DNA of 64,000 nt from Paenibacillus mangrovi (GCF_022898935.1 NZ_JALIRP010000002.1:62001-126000); one strand, 5' to 3'; shown: positions 33,565 through 43,145, counted from the first letter of the stretch. The notes: generated from the letters alone by a model not told the origin. Numbers and translations are program-made.

Positions 33565-35007
33565 TCAGCATTTGTGGCATTCGACAGGGAGTCGTATCGA
33601 GAATACGGTTCCTTCGCCAAGCTGGCTTATCACCCGTATGGAACCCTCGTGGGATTCCACGATATTTTTAACGATGGCAAGACCAAGTCCTGTTCCATTC
33701 GATGTACCGCGTACTCTCGCTTTATCCGCTTTGTAAAACCGTTCAAATACAAACGGGATATCCTCCTGTGGAATTCCTGCGCCTTCGTCCTCAATATTAA
33801 TCTGCAGCTCGGAAGTAGATCCTTCACCAATCCGGTCCGCTACAATGCGGATTTGTTTGCCTTCTGGCGTATGGCGGAAGGCATTGTCCAGAAGATTCGT
33901 GAGCACCTGCTCCAGTTTATCTTCGTCCGCGGCCTCCAGAATGAGATCCACTGTCTTTTTATCATAGGAGAGATCTATTCCGTTCTCTTTGGCCCTTACG
34001 GAAAATTTGCGGTAAACACGTTCCAGCAGTTCATTCACATCAAGCCTGTCGCGCTGGATATCCGTGTGACCTGCTTCCATTCGTGCCAGATCAAGCAGAT
34101 CCTTCACCAAACGCCCCATCCGGAGCGATTCATCATGAATGACCTGGATAAGCTCCTGGCTCTCCTCAGGTGAAGCAGCCATACCATCCAGCAAAGCCTC
34201 GCTGTAGCCTTGCATCATTGAAAGCGGCGTTCGAATTTCATGCGACACATTGGCCACGAAATCCTGTCTCATTTTCTCCAGCTTCACCTCTTCGGTAATA
34301 TCCCTAAGGACGGCCACAGCGCCACGGATATCCTCATCCCCGTACAGCGGAGCCATATGTACGGACCAGACTCCCTGCTTGACATGCACATTCGTGTTGA
34401 CATCCGCGCTTTCTTGGAGCATGCGTTCATACAAATCCAGCAGCGGTTTCGGCACCTTCTCTAAGGTAGAGGCTTCATGCTCTTCTGTCTGCTCTAAATC
34501 CCACTTGATATCCTTCCACATTGGGATCAGCTTCTGCGCAGGCGGATTGGTCAACACAATATGACCTGCTTTATCGATCGTTATCACCGCATCGCTCATG
34601 CTCCGCAGCACGCTTGCCAGATGCTCTTTTTCCTGATTGAGATTACGAATATTGTCTTCAAGCTCTGCAGCCATGTGATTGAACGTGTTCGCCAGTTTTC
34701 CGATTTCATCACTGGTGACGATCGATAGACGCGTACTATATTCGCCTTTACTGATTGCCTCCGTCGCACTGATCAGCTTCTGCATGGGCTGCGTGATTTT
34801 AGTAAGCAGGAATAATCCAAAAAAAGTGGTCAACGAAAAACCGATGATCGCCGTATAGGTGAACAAACGTTTAATATCTGATGAATTATTCGAGAAATTG
34901 GTATCGATATACGGGAGCAGGAACAAGGCCATAGTTATCAAAATACAGGCTACAAGGCAAATAATCGTTGCCCACAGTTTACCAACCAGCGACGTCCAGA
35001 AGTTCAC
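33565..35007 (-). CDS. resE: Sensor histidine kinase ResE
   Basis: Partner of ResD in the aerobic/anaerobic respiration switch. The 480-residue protein has two membrane segments (about 11-33 and 51-70), HAMP (TKITQPMQKLISATEAISKG), a PAS domain (about 125-235), HisKA with VANVSHEIRTPLSMMQGYS, and an ATPase domain (LLDNAFRHTPEG, DEGAGIPQED, GTGLGLAIVKNI). The loop between the two membrane segments is only about 18 residues, too small for a sensory domain. The GTG start follows GAGGTG and is one base after resD stops. Confidence 0.9.
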   Translation of the reverse strand: MNFWTSLVGKLWATIICLVACILITMALFLLPYIDTNFSNNSSDIKRLFTYTAIIGFSLTTFFGLFLLTKITQPMQKLISATEAISKGEYSTRLSIVTSDEIGKLANTFNHMAAELEDNIRNLNQEKEHLASVLRSMSDAVITIDKAGHIVLTNPPAQKLIPMWKDIKWDLEQTEEHEASTLEKVPKPLLDLYERMLQESADVNTNVHVKQGVWSVHMAPLYGDEDIRGAVAVLRDITEEVKLEKMRQDFVANVSHEIRTPLSMMQGYSEALLDGMAASPEESQELIQVIHDESLRMGRLVKDLLDLARMEAGHTDIQRDRLDVNELLERVYRKFSVRAKENGIDLSYDKKTVDLILEAADEDKLEQVLTNLLDNAFRHTPEGKQIRIVADRIGEGSTSELQINIEDEGAGIPQEDIPFVFERFYKADKARVRGTSNGTGLGLAIVKNIVESHEGSIRVISQLGEGTVFSIRLPVECHKC

Positions 35008-35008
35008 G

Positions 35009-35725
35009 TTACTTTGGCACCTCTAACTTGTAACCGACACCCCATACGGTCGTAATCATAGCCGCCGACTCCGGAGATACTTTGTTCAGCTTTTCCCGTA
35101 ATCTTTTCACATGGGTATCTACGGTGCGCAAATCGCCAAAGAACTCATAGTTCCATACGTCCTTCAGCAGCTCTTCTCTCGAAAAAACCTTGTCTGGTGA
35201 AACCGCCAGATAATGCAGCAATTCATATTCCTTAGGCGTCAGACTTACTTCCTGCCCGCTCGCAGTGACCCGGTGCGCATCATGCTCAATCACCAGATGA
35301 GGGAAAACAATATTGTTGCTGGAATTGCTATCCTTTGACAAATACGCTGTTGCAGAAGAGCGTCTCAGGATCGCTTTCACGCGATATATAACTTCTCTTG
35401 GGCTGAACGGTTTAACGACATAATCATCCGCTCCGACCTCAAAGCCTTGAACGCGGTTAATCTCTTCGCCCTTCGCCGTCAGCATAAGAATCGGCGTTGA
35501 TTTCAGTTGTCTTAAACGGGTGCAGACCTCCATGCCATCCATTCCCGGCAGCATCAAGTCAAGTAAAATAAGACCATAATCTTGATTGGAGGCTTTACGC
35601 AGTGCTGTTTCCCCGTCTTCCGCTTCCTCCACCTCGTATCCTTCTTTTTCCAAATACATTTTCAGCAACCGGCGAATCCGTTCCTCATCGTCCACAACCA
35701 GTATTCGATTTCCGTGCTCTGACAT
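35009..35725 (-). CDS. resD: Response regulator ResD
   Basis: OmpR-class regulator of respiratory genes. The receiver has DDEER, the phosphoacceptor Asp in LILLDLMLPGMDG (about residue 53) and Lys in VVKPFSPRE; the winged-helix domain ends with TVWGVGYKLE. Start ATG 35725 (MSEHGNRILVV) follows AAGGGGTTGTTGTCT. It is co-located with resABC and resE as in Bacillus. Confidence 0.94.
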   Translation of the reverse strand: MSEHGNRILVVDDEERIRRLLKMYLEKEGYEVEEAEDGETALRKASNQDYGLILLDLMLPGMDGMEVCTRLRQLKSTPILMLTAKGEEINRVQGFEVGADDYVVKPFSPREVIYRVKAILRRSSATAYLSKDSNSSNNIVFPHLVIEHDAHRVTASGQEVSLTPKEYELLHYLAVSPDKVFSREELLKDVWNYEFFGDLRTVDTHVKRLREKLNKVSPESAAMITTVWGVGYKLEVPK

Positions 35726-35789
35726 AGACAACAACCCCTTAATGTTCATACGAAGATCTTCTACATACTCTCAATGGTCAATTATAGCG

Positions 35790-35832
35790 AAAATCCGCTT
35801 CAACATCCAACATGAAATGCGAAACGGATTTT
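35790..35832 (-). terminator. Hairpin between ccsA and resD
   Basis: AAAATCCG and CGGATTTT arms enclose a 27-base loop region, with a modest U tract. It may terminate most resABC transcripts before resDE, or allow readthrough. Confidence 0.55.
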
Positions 35833-35859
35833 CTTTATGTTTGTTTTGTCGAAAAATGC

Positions 35860-37122
35860 TTATTCTACGCCAGCATAAGAGTGTAGACCCGCAATAACCA
35901 GGTTTACCCCAACCAGCGTAAACATAACTACCAAGAAGCCGATAACCGACAGCCAAGCAGATTTGCTGCCCTGCCAGCCGCGAGAAAGGCGAAGATGCAG
36001 ATAAGCACTGTAGAACAGCCAGCAGATTAGAGCCCATACCTCTTTCGGATCCCAGCTCCAGAAAACGCCCCAGGCAACTTGCGCCCAGATCATCGCGAAG
36101 ATCAAAGCTCCCAAAGTAAAGATCGGGAAACCGATCGCGATAGCCCGGTAGCTGATTTCATCCAAATCATCCGGATCGATGCCTTCCAAGAGCGGAGAAA
36201 CAGCACGTCCAAGCGGTTTACGTGCGATCAGACGCAGGATTCCGTAAAGAATGAAGCCGGTAATTACAGACCAGATAATCGTGTTGAATTTACGTCCTGC
36301 ATTAACACCGTTCATCCAGGATGGAGCGTAAAACAGCGGCTTACTCATGCCAAGGAATGGCTGGTAGCTCTCGATTTGGCTGTTGTAAGGGCCAACGATC
36401 GGAGGCAGCTTATAAGATACTTTTTCCGTAATCGTCGTTTGGGCGCTGCCTTGACCCATTACTTTTGTCTGGGTGAATACAGATTCATAACCGGCAGCAC
36501 GGAAAATAAATACGGTAGCGATAAAGGAAATCACGATAATAATAGAAAGGAAAATGATTTCGACCCAGCGCTGCTGCTTCTTGGCTTTCTTATCCTTGCC
36601 CTTAAAATTGACCGTACGAAGCAGGTACATAAACCCGGCTGCAAAGGCGATCGCGAAGAAGGATTCACCTGCAGCAGCCAGCGTAACGTGAATTTTCAGC
36701 CAGTAGGATTGCAGCGATGGAATCAGCGGCTGTACTTCCTGCGGGAATACGGCGGCATATGCCATGATGATGATCGTAATCGGTACGGCAAACAAACCAA
36801 GCAGCGTTTTCTTGTAAATGAGGTAAACGACCGTAAATGCGACCATAACCATCATCGATAGGAAAGACATAAACTCATACATGTTGCTGACCGGGATATG
36901 CTTGCCACCGATCCAGCGGGTCACGAAAAATACCAGCTGGAAGATCAGGCCAAGGGATGAAACGACAAAGGCGATTTTGCCCCATTTCTTAGAGTGCGCT
37001 TCAGGGTCACGGTTGCTCCACCTGCGGCCCATAAGGGCAACGGCGAATAATATGAATGCCGCGCAGTAGAGAAAGAAGGCGACGATAAACATATTACTAC
37101 TGAAATTCAATAAAGCATTCAT
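35860..37122 (-). CDS. resC: Cytochrome c biogenesis protein CcsA/ResC
   Basis: Polytopic haem-handling subunit of the system II cytochrome c synthase, working with ResB. The 420-residue protein has the tryptophan-rich haem motif in WAQVAWGVFWSWDPKEVWAL (about residue 343) and conserved histidines at HVTLAAAG and in the C-terminal HLRLSRGW. The start overlaps resB's stop by four bases. Confidence 0.93.
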   Translation of the reverse strand: MNALLNFSSNMFIVAFFLYCAAFILFAVALMGRRWSNRDPEAHSKKWGKIAFVVSSLGLIFQLVFFVTRWIGGKHIPVSNMYEFMSFLSMMVMVAFTVVYLIYKKTLLGLFAVPITIIIMAYAAVFPQEVQPLIPSLQSYWLKIHVTLAAAGESFFAIAFAAGFMYLLRTVNFKGKDKKAKKQQRWVEIIFLSIIIVISFIATVFIFRAAGYESVFTQTKVMGQGSAQTTITEKVSYKLPPIVGPYNSQIESYQPFLGMSKPLFYAPSWMNGVNAGRKFNTIIWSVITGFILYGILRLIARKPLGRAVSPLLEGIDPDDLDEISYRAIAIGFPIFTLGALIFAMIWAQVAWGVFWSWDPKEVWALICWLFYSAYLHLRLSRGWQGSKSAWLSVIGFLVVMFTLVGVNLVIAGLHSYAGVE

Positions 37123-38810
37123 TCGTGTTTTCCTCCGTTATCCAGGGACTTTTCGTCCACGTCCAGATTCATATGTTTCAGAATGGCCGAGATTTCCCGG
37201 CGTATGCCGAACCAGTTTTTATTGGTGTGCGCCCCCAAAGTCAGGACCCCGTTATCGATCCGCAGCCAGATCCGGCGGTGCTGCCAGTAAAATCCGAGCA
37301 CAAGGCCTAGCATCACGATGCTGGCGCCGATCCAAATAAACGGCATCACCTTATCTACGCGGATATTCAAGTACGAAGTGGACATAGAGATATCCACATT
37401 TCCCATACCATTTACGTCAAGCTCAAGCGGCGGTTTTCCTCCATTCAGCTTGGCGTTGATGGCATCCTGCTGAAAACGCACTTTATCGATTTCCTTTGGA
37501 AAATAGAAATACTGCATACCATCAGCAGGTAAATCCGGTCCCTTGATTAGGAATAAAAATGCCGGAGCATTCGGATTCGGAGTCTTGGTCACAGGCCTAC
37601 CGTTTTCGTCTATGCTGAAATCATTATACTTTTCTTTCAGCTCAAGCGTATAATCGCCTACCGTATAAATACGCTGCGGATTCTTGATGTCCAGCTTGAA
37701 TTTGCCCAAGTCTTTGCCCGTTTTGTTATCTACCAGTGATGGGCTTACCGCTCGGAGGGTCGGGGTCATATCATAATCAAACTGGTAAATCTTTAGTCCC
37801 TCATACTCTAGCGGGTCATTAACCTTGATGTTATGCTTGGCTACTTCCTTAAGCTTCGGTTCCTTCGTCGGATCATCGCAATCGGCTGTACATTGATACA
37901 AGGTCGCCTGCGTACTAAACAGTTTTGGAAGCGTTTTGCCTTTATTACGGAATTCCTCCGGCATTTCATCCTCCGAATAAAATTCCACGGTAAATTTCTC
38001 GTTTTTCAGGTAATACGAGGTATCCGGTATGTGTTTGATTTCGCCTTCAGGAAAGCCGATATGCTGGTCCATTGCCATTCCAGGCAAACCTCGCGCCAAT
38101 ACGGCGAGCAGAAAGATGATCAGACCGATGTGGATCACATAAGGGCCCCAGCGGCTAAAACGGTATTTTTCGGCCAAGAGAGCGTTTCCGTCAATGTACA
38201 CACGATAACCTTTCTTTTTGATCGGAGCAGATACCTGCTTCACCCAATCCTCTGCCGTGCCTTCGATAGGACCTTGATAGACAACGCGCTGGCGCGTCAG
38301 AAACTGCATGTGCTTAAGTATTTTTTGCTTGCTGAGTGCCTTGTACAGCGGCAGAACCCGGTCCAAGCTGCATATAACCAGCGATGCCCCGATCATAACC
38401 AGCAGCAGTATAAACCACCAGGACTCATATGTATGAGTTAATCCGAGCTTATAATAGATTTGACCCCAAGTTCCATAGGTATCCTTGTAATACGTCGACG
38501 GATCGATGTTCAGGAAAGTGCTTTCCTGCGGAAATATGGTACCTAGCATAGAACCGATCAGCGTCAAAATGATCAAATACACCGCTATTTTGACAGAGGA
38601 AAAGAAGTTCCAAATACGGTCAATGATATTCGGGTTGGCGCGCTGCGATCGGCGCGCCATCCCGTCATAACGCATTTCTAGAACTTCAGTAGATTCACGG
38701 TCCTCTTCTTCAAGCGGTCTGCCGCACGCCTCGCAAAGTACGGTGCCGACCGGATTCTGGTGTCCGCACTCGCATTTCGTGTTTTTAAAAGCGATTACTT
38801 CCTGTAACAT
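37119..38810 (-). CDS. resB: Cytochrome c biogenesis protein ResB
   Basis: Partner of ResC in haem ligation to apocytochromes outside the membrane. The 563-residue protein opens with a cytoplasmic zinc-ribbon-like segment (Cys13, Cys15, Cys28, Cys31 in CECGHQ and LCEACGR). Membrane segments follow near residues 74-97 and 135-155, then a further one at about 225, a large exported domain and a last segment near 500. The ATG overlaps the resA stop (TAATG). Confidence 0.93.
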   Translation of the reverse strand: MLQEVIAFKNTKCECGHQNPVGTVLCEACGRPLEEEDRESTEVLEMRYDGMARRSQRANPNIIDRIWNFFSSVKIAVYLIILTLIGSMLGTIFPQESTFLNIDPSTYYKDTYGTWGQIYYKLGLTHTYESWWFILLLVMIGASLVICSLDRVLPLYKALSKQKILKHMQFLTRQRVVYQGPIEGTAEDWVKQVSAPIKKKGYRVYIDGNALLAEKYRFSRWGPYVIHIGLIIFLLAVLARGLPGMAMDQHIGFPEGEIKHIPDTSYYLKNEKFTVEFYSEDEMPEEFRNKGKTLPKLFSTQATLYQCTADCDDPTKEPKLKEVAKHNIKVNDPLEYEGLKIYQFDYDMTPTLRAVSPSLVDNKTGKDLGKFKLDIKNPQRIYTVGDYTLELKEKYNDFSIDENGRPVTKTPNPNAPAFLFLIKGPDLPADGMQYFYFPKEIDKVRFQQDAINAKLNGGKPPLELDVNGMGNVDISMSTSYLNIRVDKVMPFIWIGASIVMLGLVLGFYWQHRRIWLRIDNGVLTLGAHTNKNWFGIRREISAILKHMNLDVDEKSLDNGGKHE

Positions 38811-39334
38811 TACGATTTCACCAGCTCTTCAATTTGTTTGTCGAGGGTGGCCAAATCCAGCTGACCGAGATGTATTTTGTTGATCTTCCCGTCTTTGGAC
38901 ACAAAAAAGGTGGTTGGCAAAGGCGAAATGCCGTATTTTGCAATAGCTTCCTTGTTCGGATCAAGAAGTACCGGGAAACTTATGTTCATATTATTCACGA
39001 AATTTTCAACGGCCATCTTGTCCTCACCAGCATTGATTCCGACCACAACTACGTCTTTGTCTTTCCATTTTTCCCATTGTGCCTGCAAAGCCGGCATTTC
39101 CTTCACGCAAGGTCCGCACCATGTCCCCCAAAAATTGAGTACGATGGCCTTCCCTTTGTATTCATCCAGATTGTGAGCCTTGCCATCCAGTCCGAGCAGT
39201 TCGAAATCAGGCGCTTTACTGCCTTCCGTAGGCTTACCGCCTGAACCCCACACTTGTGAAACAATGGCATATCCGCCCAGAGCAACGATCAAAAGCAGGA
39301 TAATGATCTGGATTTTTTTTCTTGACTTACCCAT
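38810..39334 (-). CDS. resA: Thiol-disulfide oxidoreductase ResA
   Basis: Membrane-tethered thioredoxin-fold protein that reduces the CxxCH cysteines of apocytochrome c. The 174-residue protein has an N-terminal anchor (IQIIILLLIVALGGYAIV) and the active site WCGPC in NFWGTWCGPCVKEMP, with the cis-Pro region ISPLPTTFFV. First gene of resABC; a TATAAT lies in the upstream gap but no matching -35 is clear. Confidence 0.95.
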   Translation of the reverse strand: MGKSRKKIQIIILLLIVALGGYAIVSQVWGSGGKPTEGSKAPDFELLGLDGKAHNLDEYKGKAIVLNFWGTWCGPCVKEMPALQAQWEKWKDKDVVVVGINAGEDKMAVENFVNNMNISFPVLLDPNKEAIAKYGISPLPTTFFVSKDGKINKIHLGQLDLATLDKQIEELVKS

Positions 39335-39462
39335 GCCAAATGCTCCTTTACTATGACAAATCTCATGTTTTCTCTCCCAGGTTTGAACATCCTATGAAGA
39401 ATTATACCGAAAACATGTCATATTGGTGGAGACTGGATATGAACTTTGTGTGACCTTCCGGT

Positions 39463-40203
39463 CTATTTTTTTTCTTTTTTACCGGATTTGGCCATATTTT
39501 TCAAGGCTTCCACCTCATCCTTAGTCAAATGGCGGTACAAACCCCTTTTCAGGTTCTGAAGCAGCAAATCGCCGAATGAAATCCGCTTCAGACGGATGAC
39601 TTTGTGATTAATCGCATCAAACATGCGGCGTACCTGGCGGTTTCTGCCTTCATGAATGGTGATCGTAATCACAGCTTCATTTTTTTCAGTGTCAATATCC
39701 TTATATTCGACTTCAGCAGGAGAAGTCATACCGTCTTCGAGCTGAATCCCAGCGCGGAGCTTGTCCAGTTCGCTGCCATGAGGTATTCCCTCAACGGTTG
39801 CAAGGTAAGTCTTAGGCACATGATGCTTCGGATGCGTTAGCATATTCGCGAATTCGCCGTCATTCGTCAGAAGCAGCAGTCCCTCGGTGTCATAATCCAA
39901 GCGTCCTACCGGATAGATCCGTTCCTTGATTCCTTTAATGTAATCAGTCACGATCTTACGTCCGGCAGGATCAGATGCGCTTGTAATGACTCCTTTAGGT
40001 TTGTTCAACATGATGTAAATCTTTTTCTCGTTGCGGATCGGTTTGCCTTCCACCGTAATGATATCTGTTTCGGGGTCCGCCTTTGTTCCGAGCGCAGTAA
40101 CGGTCTCCCCGTTAACTTCCACCTTACCGGCTAGTATCAATTCCTCGCATTTGCGGCGGGAAGCAATACCTGCCTGAGCTAAAATTTTCTGTAATCTTTC
40201 CAT
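39463..40203 (-). CDS. rluB: 23S rRNA pseudouridine synthase B
   Basis: Modifies 23S rRNA. The 246-residue protein has an N-terminal S4 RNA-binding domain (RLQKILAQAGIASRRKCEEL) and the catalytic GRLDYDTEGLLLLTND motif (about residues 96-111), with HEGRNRQVRRMF later. Located between the spm and res genes as in B. subtilis (ypuL). The C-terminus is Lys-rich. Confidence 0.95.
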   Translation of the reverse strand: MERLQKILAQAGIASRRKCEELILAGKVEVNGETVTALGTKADPETDIITVEGKPIRNEKKIYIMLNKPKGVITSASDPAGRKIVTDYIKGIKERIYPVGRLDYDTEGLLLLTNDGEFANMLTHPKHHVPKTYLATVEGIPHGSELDKLRAGIQLEDGMTSPAEVEYKDIDTEKNEAVITITIHEGRNRQVRRMFDAINHKVIRLKRISFGDLLLQNLKRGLYRHLTKDEVEALKNMAKSGKKEKK

Positions 40204-40224
40204 TGTTTATTAGGTCACCTCAAA

Positions 40225-40566
40225 CTAATGATACCCGTGAGAAGGGTAAATCACAAGTTCATTCCATGGAAATTCTTCTCCAGGACAGGTGCTCGAATGC
40301 GGATAAAGAAAAAGGGGAGAAATATCATATTGTCTGGACAGCTCCATGATGAGTTTGCTGGCAATAAAAAGCTGCTGTTTCTCAGCAGTGCCCAGCAGAT
40401 CATAGCTCCGATTGAAGTTGCCCTGAAGACAAATATGAATGTGGGAGGGGTCCGTTAACAGAGGGGCCGAGGTGACGACGCTATCTGCGCCGATCCAGAA
40501 ATCATAGCCGACTCCATTAATGGACGTGCAGGAGGAATGATGAATAATAAAGCCTTCAAATGACAT
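40225..40566 (-). CDS. Minimal PGRP/amidase_2-type protein, 113 aa
   Basis: The pattern IIHHSS (His9/His10), HIHICLQGNFN, a helical segment LIMELSRQYDISP and PHSSTCPGEEFPW (His90, Cys94) follows N-acetylmuramoyl-L-alanine amidases of the T7 lysozyme/PGRP fold, whose zinc is held by two His and one Cys. The region between strands is shortened, and there is no signal peptide or membrane segment. Cytoplasmic location or a non-enzymatic role is possible. The ATG follows GAGGTGACATC. It lies between rluB and spmB. Confidence 0.65.
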   Translation of the reverse strand: MSFEGFIIHHSSCTSINGVGYDFWIGADSVVTSAPLLTDPSHIHICLQGNFNRSYDLLGTAEKQQLFIASKLIMELSRQYDISPLFLYPHSSTCPGEEFPWNELVIYPSHGYH

Positions 40567-40653
40567 GATGTCACCTCAATCCCTGTACAATTGCATGCGT
40601 GATACAGTATATGAGGTGTCCATCGTTACGTCACGGTATTCGCGGGTATTGGT

Positions 40654-41187
40654 TCAGCCGAAAAAGAGGAGACACACCGCAATGGAGGCAATAAATCCTA
40701 TGCAATCCGAAAATAGGCCAACCTTCAGCGAGTATCTTCCATTACGGATACCAACCGCCCCCATATATACAGTTAGAACATATAGCGTCGTGTCCGTGCT
40801 GCCCTGTATGGTGGAAGCCATACGTCCGATCATCGAATCGGGGCCGTATACGGATATCAGATCCGTAGCGAAAGCGAGTGACCCTGTACCTGTTAAGGGA
40901 CGCAAAAGCCCCAGGGGGAGAATTTCGCTGGGTACGCCGAGCCGGTGTAAGAAAGGGCCAGTCCAGCCCACAAAAAAATCAAGTGCGCCGGATGCCCTGA
41001 ATACGCTGATCGCCACCATCATACCAACAAGGTTAGGAATGATCTGTATGGCCGTTTGAAATCCTTCCTTTGCGCCAACCACGAAGGATTCGTACACAGG
41101 TACTTTTTTCGTGAAGGCAAAAAGCGGAATGAAGGCGATCAAGACAGGGATCGCCCACGCTGAAATCATATTGATGATTGCAGTCAT
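40654..41187 (-). CDS. spmB: Spore maturation protein B
   Basis: Membrane protein of the nucleoside-transporter-gate (Gate) class needed for spore core dehydration together with SpmA. The 177-residue product has five or so hydrophobic segments and the motif LRPLTGTGSLAFATDL. It starts six bases after spmA ends, so the two are co-translated. Confidence 0.94.
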   Translation of the reverse strand: MTAIINMISAWAIPVLIAFIPLFAFTKKVPVYESFVVGAKEGFQTAIQIIPNLVGMMVAISVFRASGALDFFVGWTGPFLHRLGVPSEILPLGLLRPLTGTGSLAFATDLISVYGPDSMIGRMASTIQGSTDTTLYVLTVYMGAVGIRNGRYSLKVGLFSDCIGFIASIAVCLLFFG

Positions 41188-41193
41188 CCGAAA

Positions 41194-41847
41194 TCATCCT
41201 TTCATGTCCGGTTTGGCCGCTGACGATGGAATGGCTGAAACCGGCGGCCTTGGCGGCTGAGGATGTCTGTTCAAAAACTTTCTTCGGTACCATCTGTCAG
41301 CTGCTACCGCGGCAAGAGTTGCCACAATGGTTGCCGCCAGCGTCGTACCGACGATTTCCGTCGGATTGGCTGACTGATAATTCATGCGTATCGCAATCAA
41401 AGTTGTGGGAATCAATGTTATGCTGGCTGTATTCAACGCTAGTAGCGTACACATGGCCGGGCTTGCCGCTGTTTTATCGGGATTAAGTAGTTGAAGCTCC
41501 TGCATCGCCTTGATTCCCATTGGTGTGGCAGCATTGCCGAGTCCTAGCAGGTTCGCACTCATGTTGGACAAAATATACCCCATTGCGGGATGGTTTTTGG
41601 GAACATCCGGGAAAAGGAATCTCACGACCGGGCTTAGCAGTTTCGCAATTTTTTGAAGTAGACCCGACTCCTCGGCCAGCCTCATCATTCCCAGCCAGAA
41701 TACAAGTACGCTGATCAGGCCAAAGCAGACGGTAACTCCCGTCTTAGCTCCGTCAAACGCAGCCGAGGTTACCGTATCGATATTCCCCTGCGCCGCCGCA
41801 AAGCCAAAACCAATCACAATCAGCGCCAGCCAAATGACGTTGATCAT
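41194..41847 (-). CDS. spmA: Spore maturation protein A
   Basis: Partner of SpmB in spore core dehydration. The 217-residue protein has multiple hydrophobic segments, with GLGNAATPMGIKAMQEL around residue 95, a conserved Gate-domain loop. It lies directly after dacB (39-base gap), the classic dacB-spmA-spmB operon. Confidence 0.94.
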   Translation of the reverse strand: MINVIWLALIVIGFGFAAAQGNIDTVTSAAFDGAKTGVTVCFGLISVLVFWLGMMRLAEESGLLQKIAKLLSPVVRFLFPDVPKNHPAMGYILSNMSANLLGLGNAATPMGIKAMQELQLLNPDKTAASPAMCTLLALNTASITLIPTTLIAIRMNYQSANPTEIVGTTLAATIVATLAAVAADRWYRRKFLNRHPQPPRPPVSAIPSSAAKPDMKG

Positions 41848-41885
41848 TTCACACTCTCCTCTCCCGTGTCTCCCAAGTACTGCTT

Positions 41886-43064
41886 TCAGTTATGCTGCAG
41901 GAACAGCTTTCTGATCACTTCTGACAATGCCGCCACAAAGGTCGAGGAATGCTCCGGAGCCATTGTATTTTGTACCGGATTACGTGCCTTCCCTGCAGGA
42001 AGGAAGCTTCCTTTATGATAGACCGGCACCGTTCCGATCTGCTGTCCCTTCAGATAAATCTGAATCTCTCCCCGAAGTCCAAAGCTTACATCAGCGTTTC
42101 CTTCCCGGACAGGCTCACGGAGCACCAGCTTCTTTTCGACATCTTTCTCTTCTCCTTTAGCAAACGGATACTGGAAAGTATCGCTTACTACCAGATCATA
42201 CCCTTTGACGGCTTGGCCTCTTTCCATCAATTGGGTCAGGGGGAAATATTCGAAGCCGTAGTCCAGCATTTTGCCATGATCATTCCAGTCATCCCCGTCA
42301 TTCAGAGTGACCGCGACCAGCTGCTGGCCGTTGCGGGTTGCCGAGCTGACCAAGCAGCGGAAGGCTTTTTTCGTATAACCTGTTTTTACGCCGTCGGCTC
42401 CGTCGTACAATCTCAGCATCTTGTTTTTGTTATCCCATTTGTAATCCCAGGATTCATTAGGGTTTGGAGCTTTTTTGGCCTTGGTCTTGACGATTTCCCG
42501 GAAAACGGGATTATGGAGCGCATATGCAGTCAGCTTGGCCAGATCATTCGCCGAGGAGTAATGCCCCTCCGCATCCAAACCGTGGGGATTGGCAAAATGG
42601 GAATGCGATAACCCTAACAGCTTCGCTTCCTCATTCATCAGATAAACGAAACCTTCCTCTGATCCGCCGACATGCTCGGCAATTGCCGTTGCAGCGTCAT
42701 TCCCCGAACGGAGCATCAGGCCGTACAGCATATTTTCAAGGGACATCTCTTCTCCCTGCTTCAAATAGATCGATGAGCCTTCTTTGCCAAAAGCTCTCTT
42801 GCTTACTTTAACCGGCTTCTTAAAGTCACCGTGCTCAATGGCAACAATCGCCGTCATGATTTTAGTCAAGCTGGCAATCCGAAGCTCGTCATCCCCGTGA
42901 CTGGAATACAGCAATCGCCCGGAGGTTACATCCATCAGGGCGGCAGCCTGTGCGTGGGTATACAGTTCAGGAAGAGCTTGACTGCCCTCCGCAAAAACCG
43001 GAACGCTGCAAGTCAGCATAAGCGTAGCGGCAGCGATCCAGCGAGTGATTGATTTTATCCACAT
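41886..43064 (-). CDS. dacB: Sporulation D-alanyl-D-alanine carboxypeptidase (DacB-type)
   Basis: Penicillin-binding carboxypeptidase that trims cortex peptide side chains. The signal peptide ends at about VFAEG; active-site motifs are SLTK (about residue 66), SGN and KTGYT. The product has 392 residues from ATG 43064, set by GGAGGAAAGATAACC; the frame is open further upstream without a ribosome site. A good sigma-E promoter precedes it, matching the mother-cell role of B. subtilis dacB. Confidence 0.93.
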   Translation of the reverse strand: MWIKSITRWIAAATLMLTCSVPVFAEGSQALPELYTHAQAAALMDVTSGRLLYSSHGDDELRIASLTKIMTAIVAIEHGDFKKPVKVSKRAFGKEGSSIYLKQGEEMSLENMLYGLMLRSGNDAATAIAEHVGGSEEGFVYLMNEEAKLLGLSHSHFANPHGLDAEGHYSSANDLAKLTAYALHNPVFREIVKTKAKKAPNPNESWDYKWDNKNKMLRLYDGADGVKTGYTKKAFRCLVSSATRNGQQLVAVTLNDGDDWNDHGKMLDYGFEYFPLTQLMERGQAVKGYDLVVSDTFQYPFAKGEEKDVEKKLVLREPVREGNADVSFGLRGEIQIYLKGQQIGTVPVYHKGSFLPAGKARNPVQNTMAPEHSSTFVAALSEVIRKLFLQHN

Positions 43065-43101
43065 GGTTATCTTTCCTCCGGTTTTATAAAAATCTTGTAC
43101 A

Positions 43102-43130
43102 AGTATATGCTTGTCTCTAGCCTGATATTC
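43102..43130 (-). promoter_or_regulatory. Sigma-E-type promoter of dacB-spmAB
   Basis: GAATATC (43124-43130) matches KMATATT at 6 of 7 positions, and CATATACT (43102-43109) matches CATACAHT at 7 of 8, with a 14-base spacer. It is about 40 bases upstream of dacB. Confidence 0.7.
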
Positions 43131-43145
43131 CCGGATTTCCTTCAC

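Noticed and set aside
36079..36861. 260-codon plus-strand frame
   Set aside because: Antisense shadow of resC with no ribosome site.
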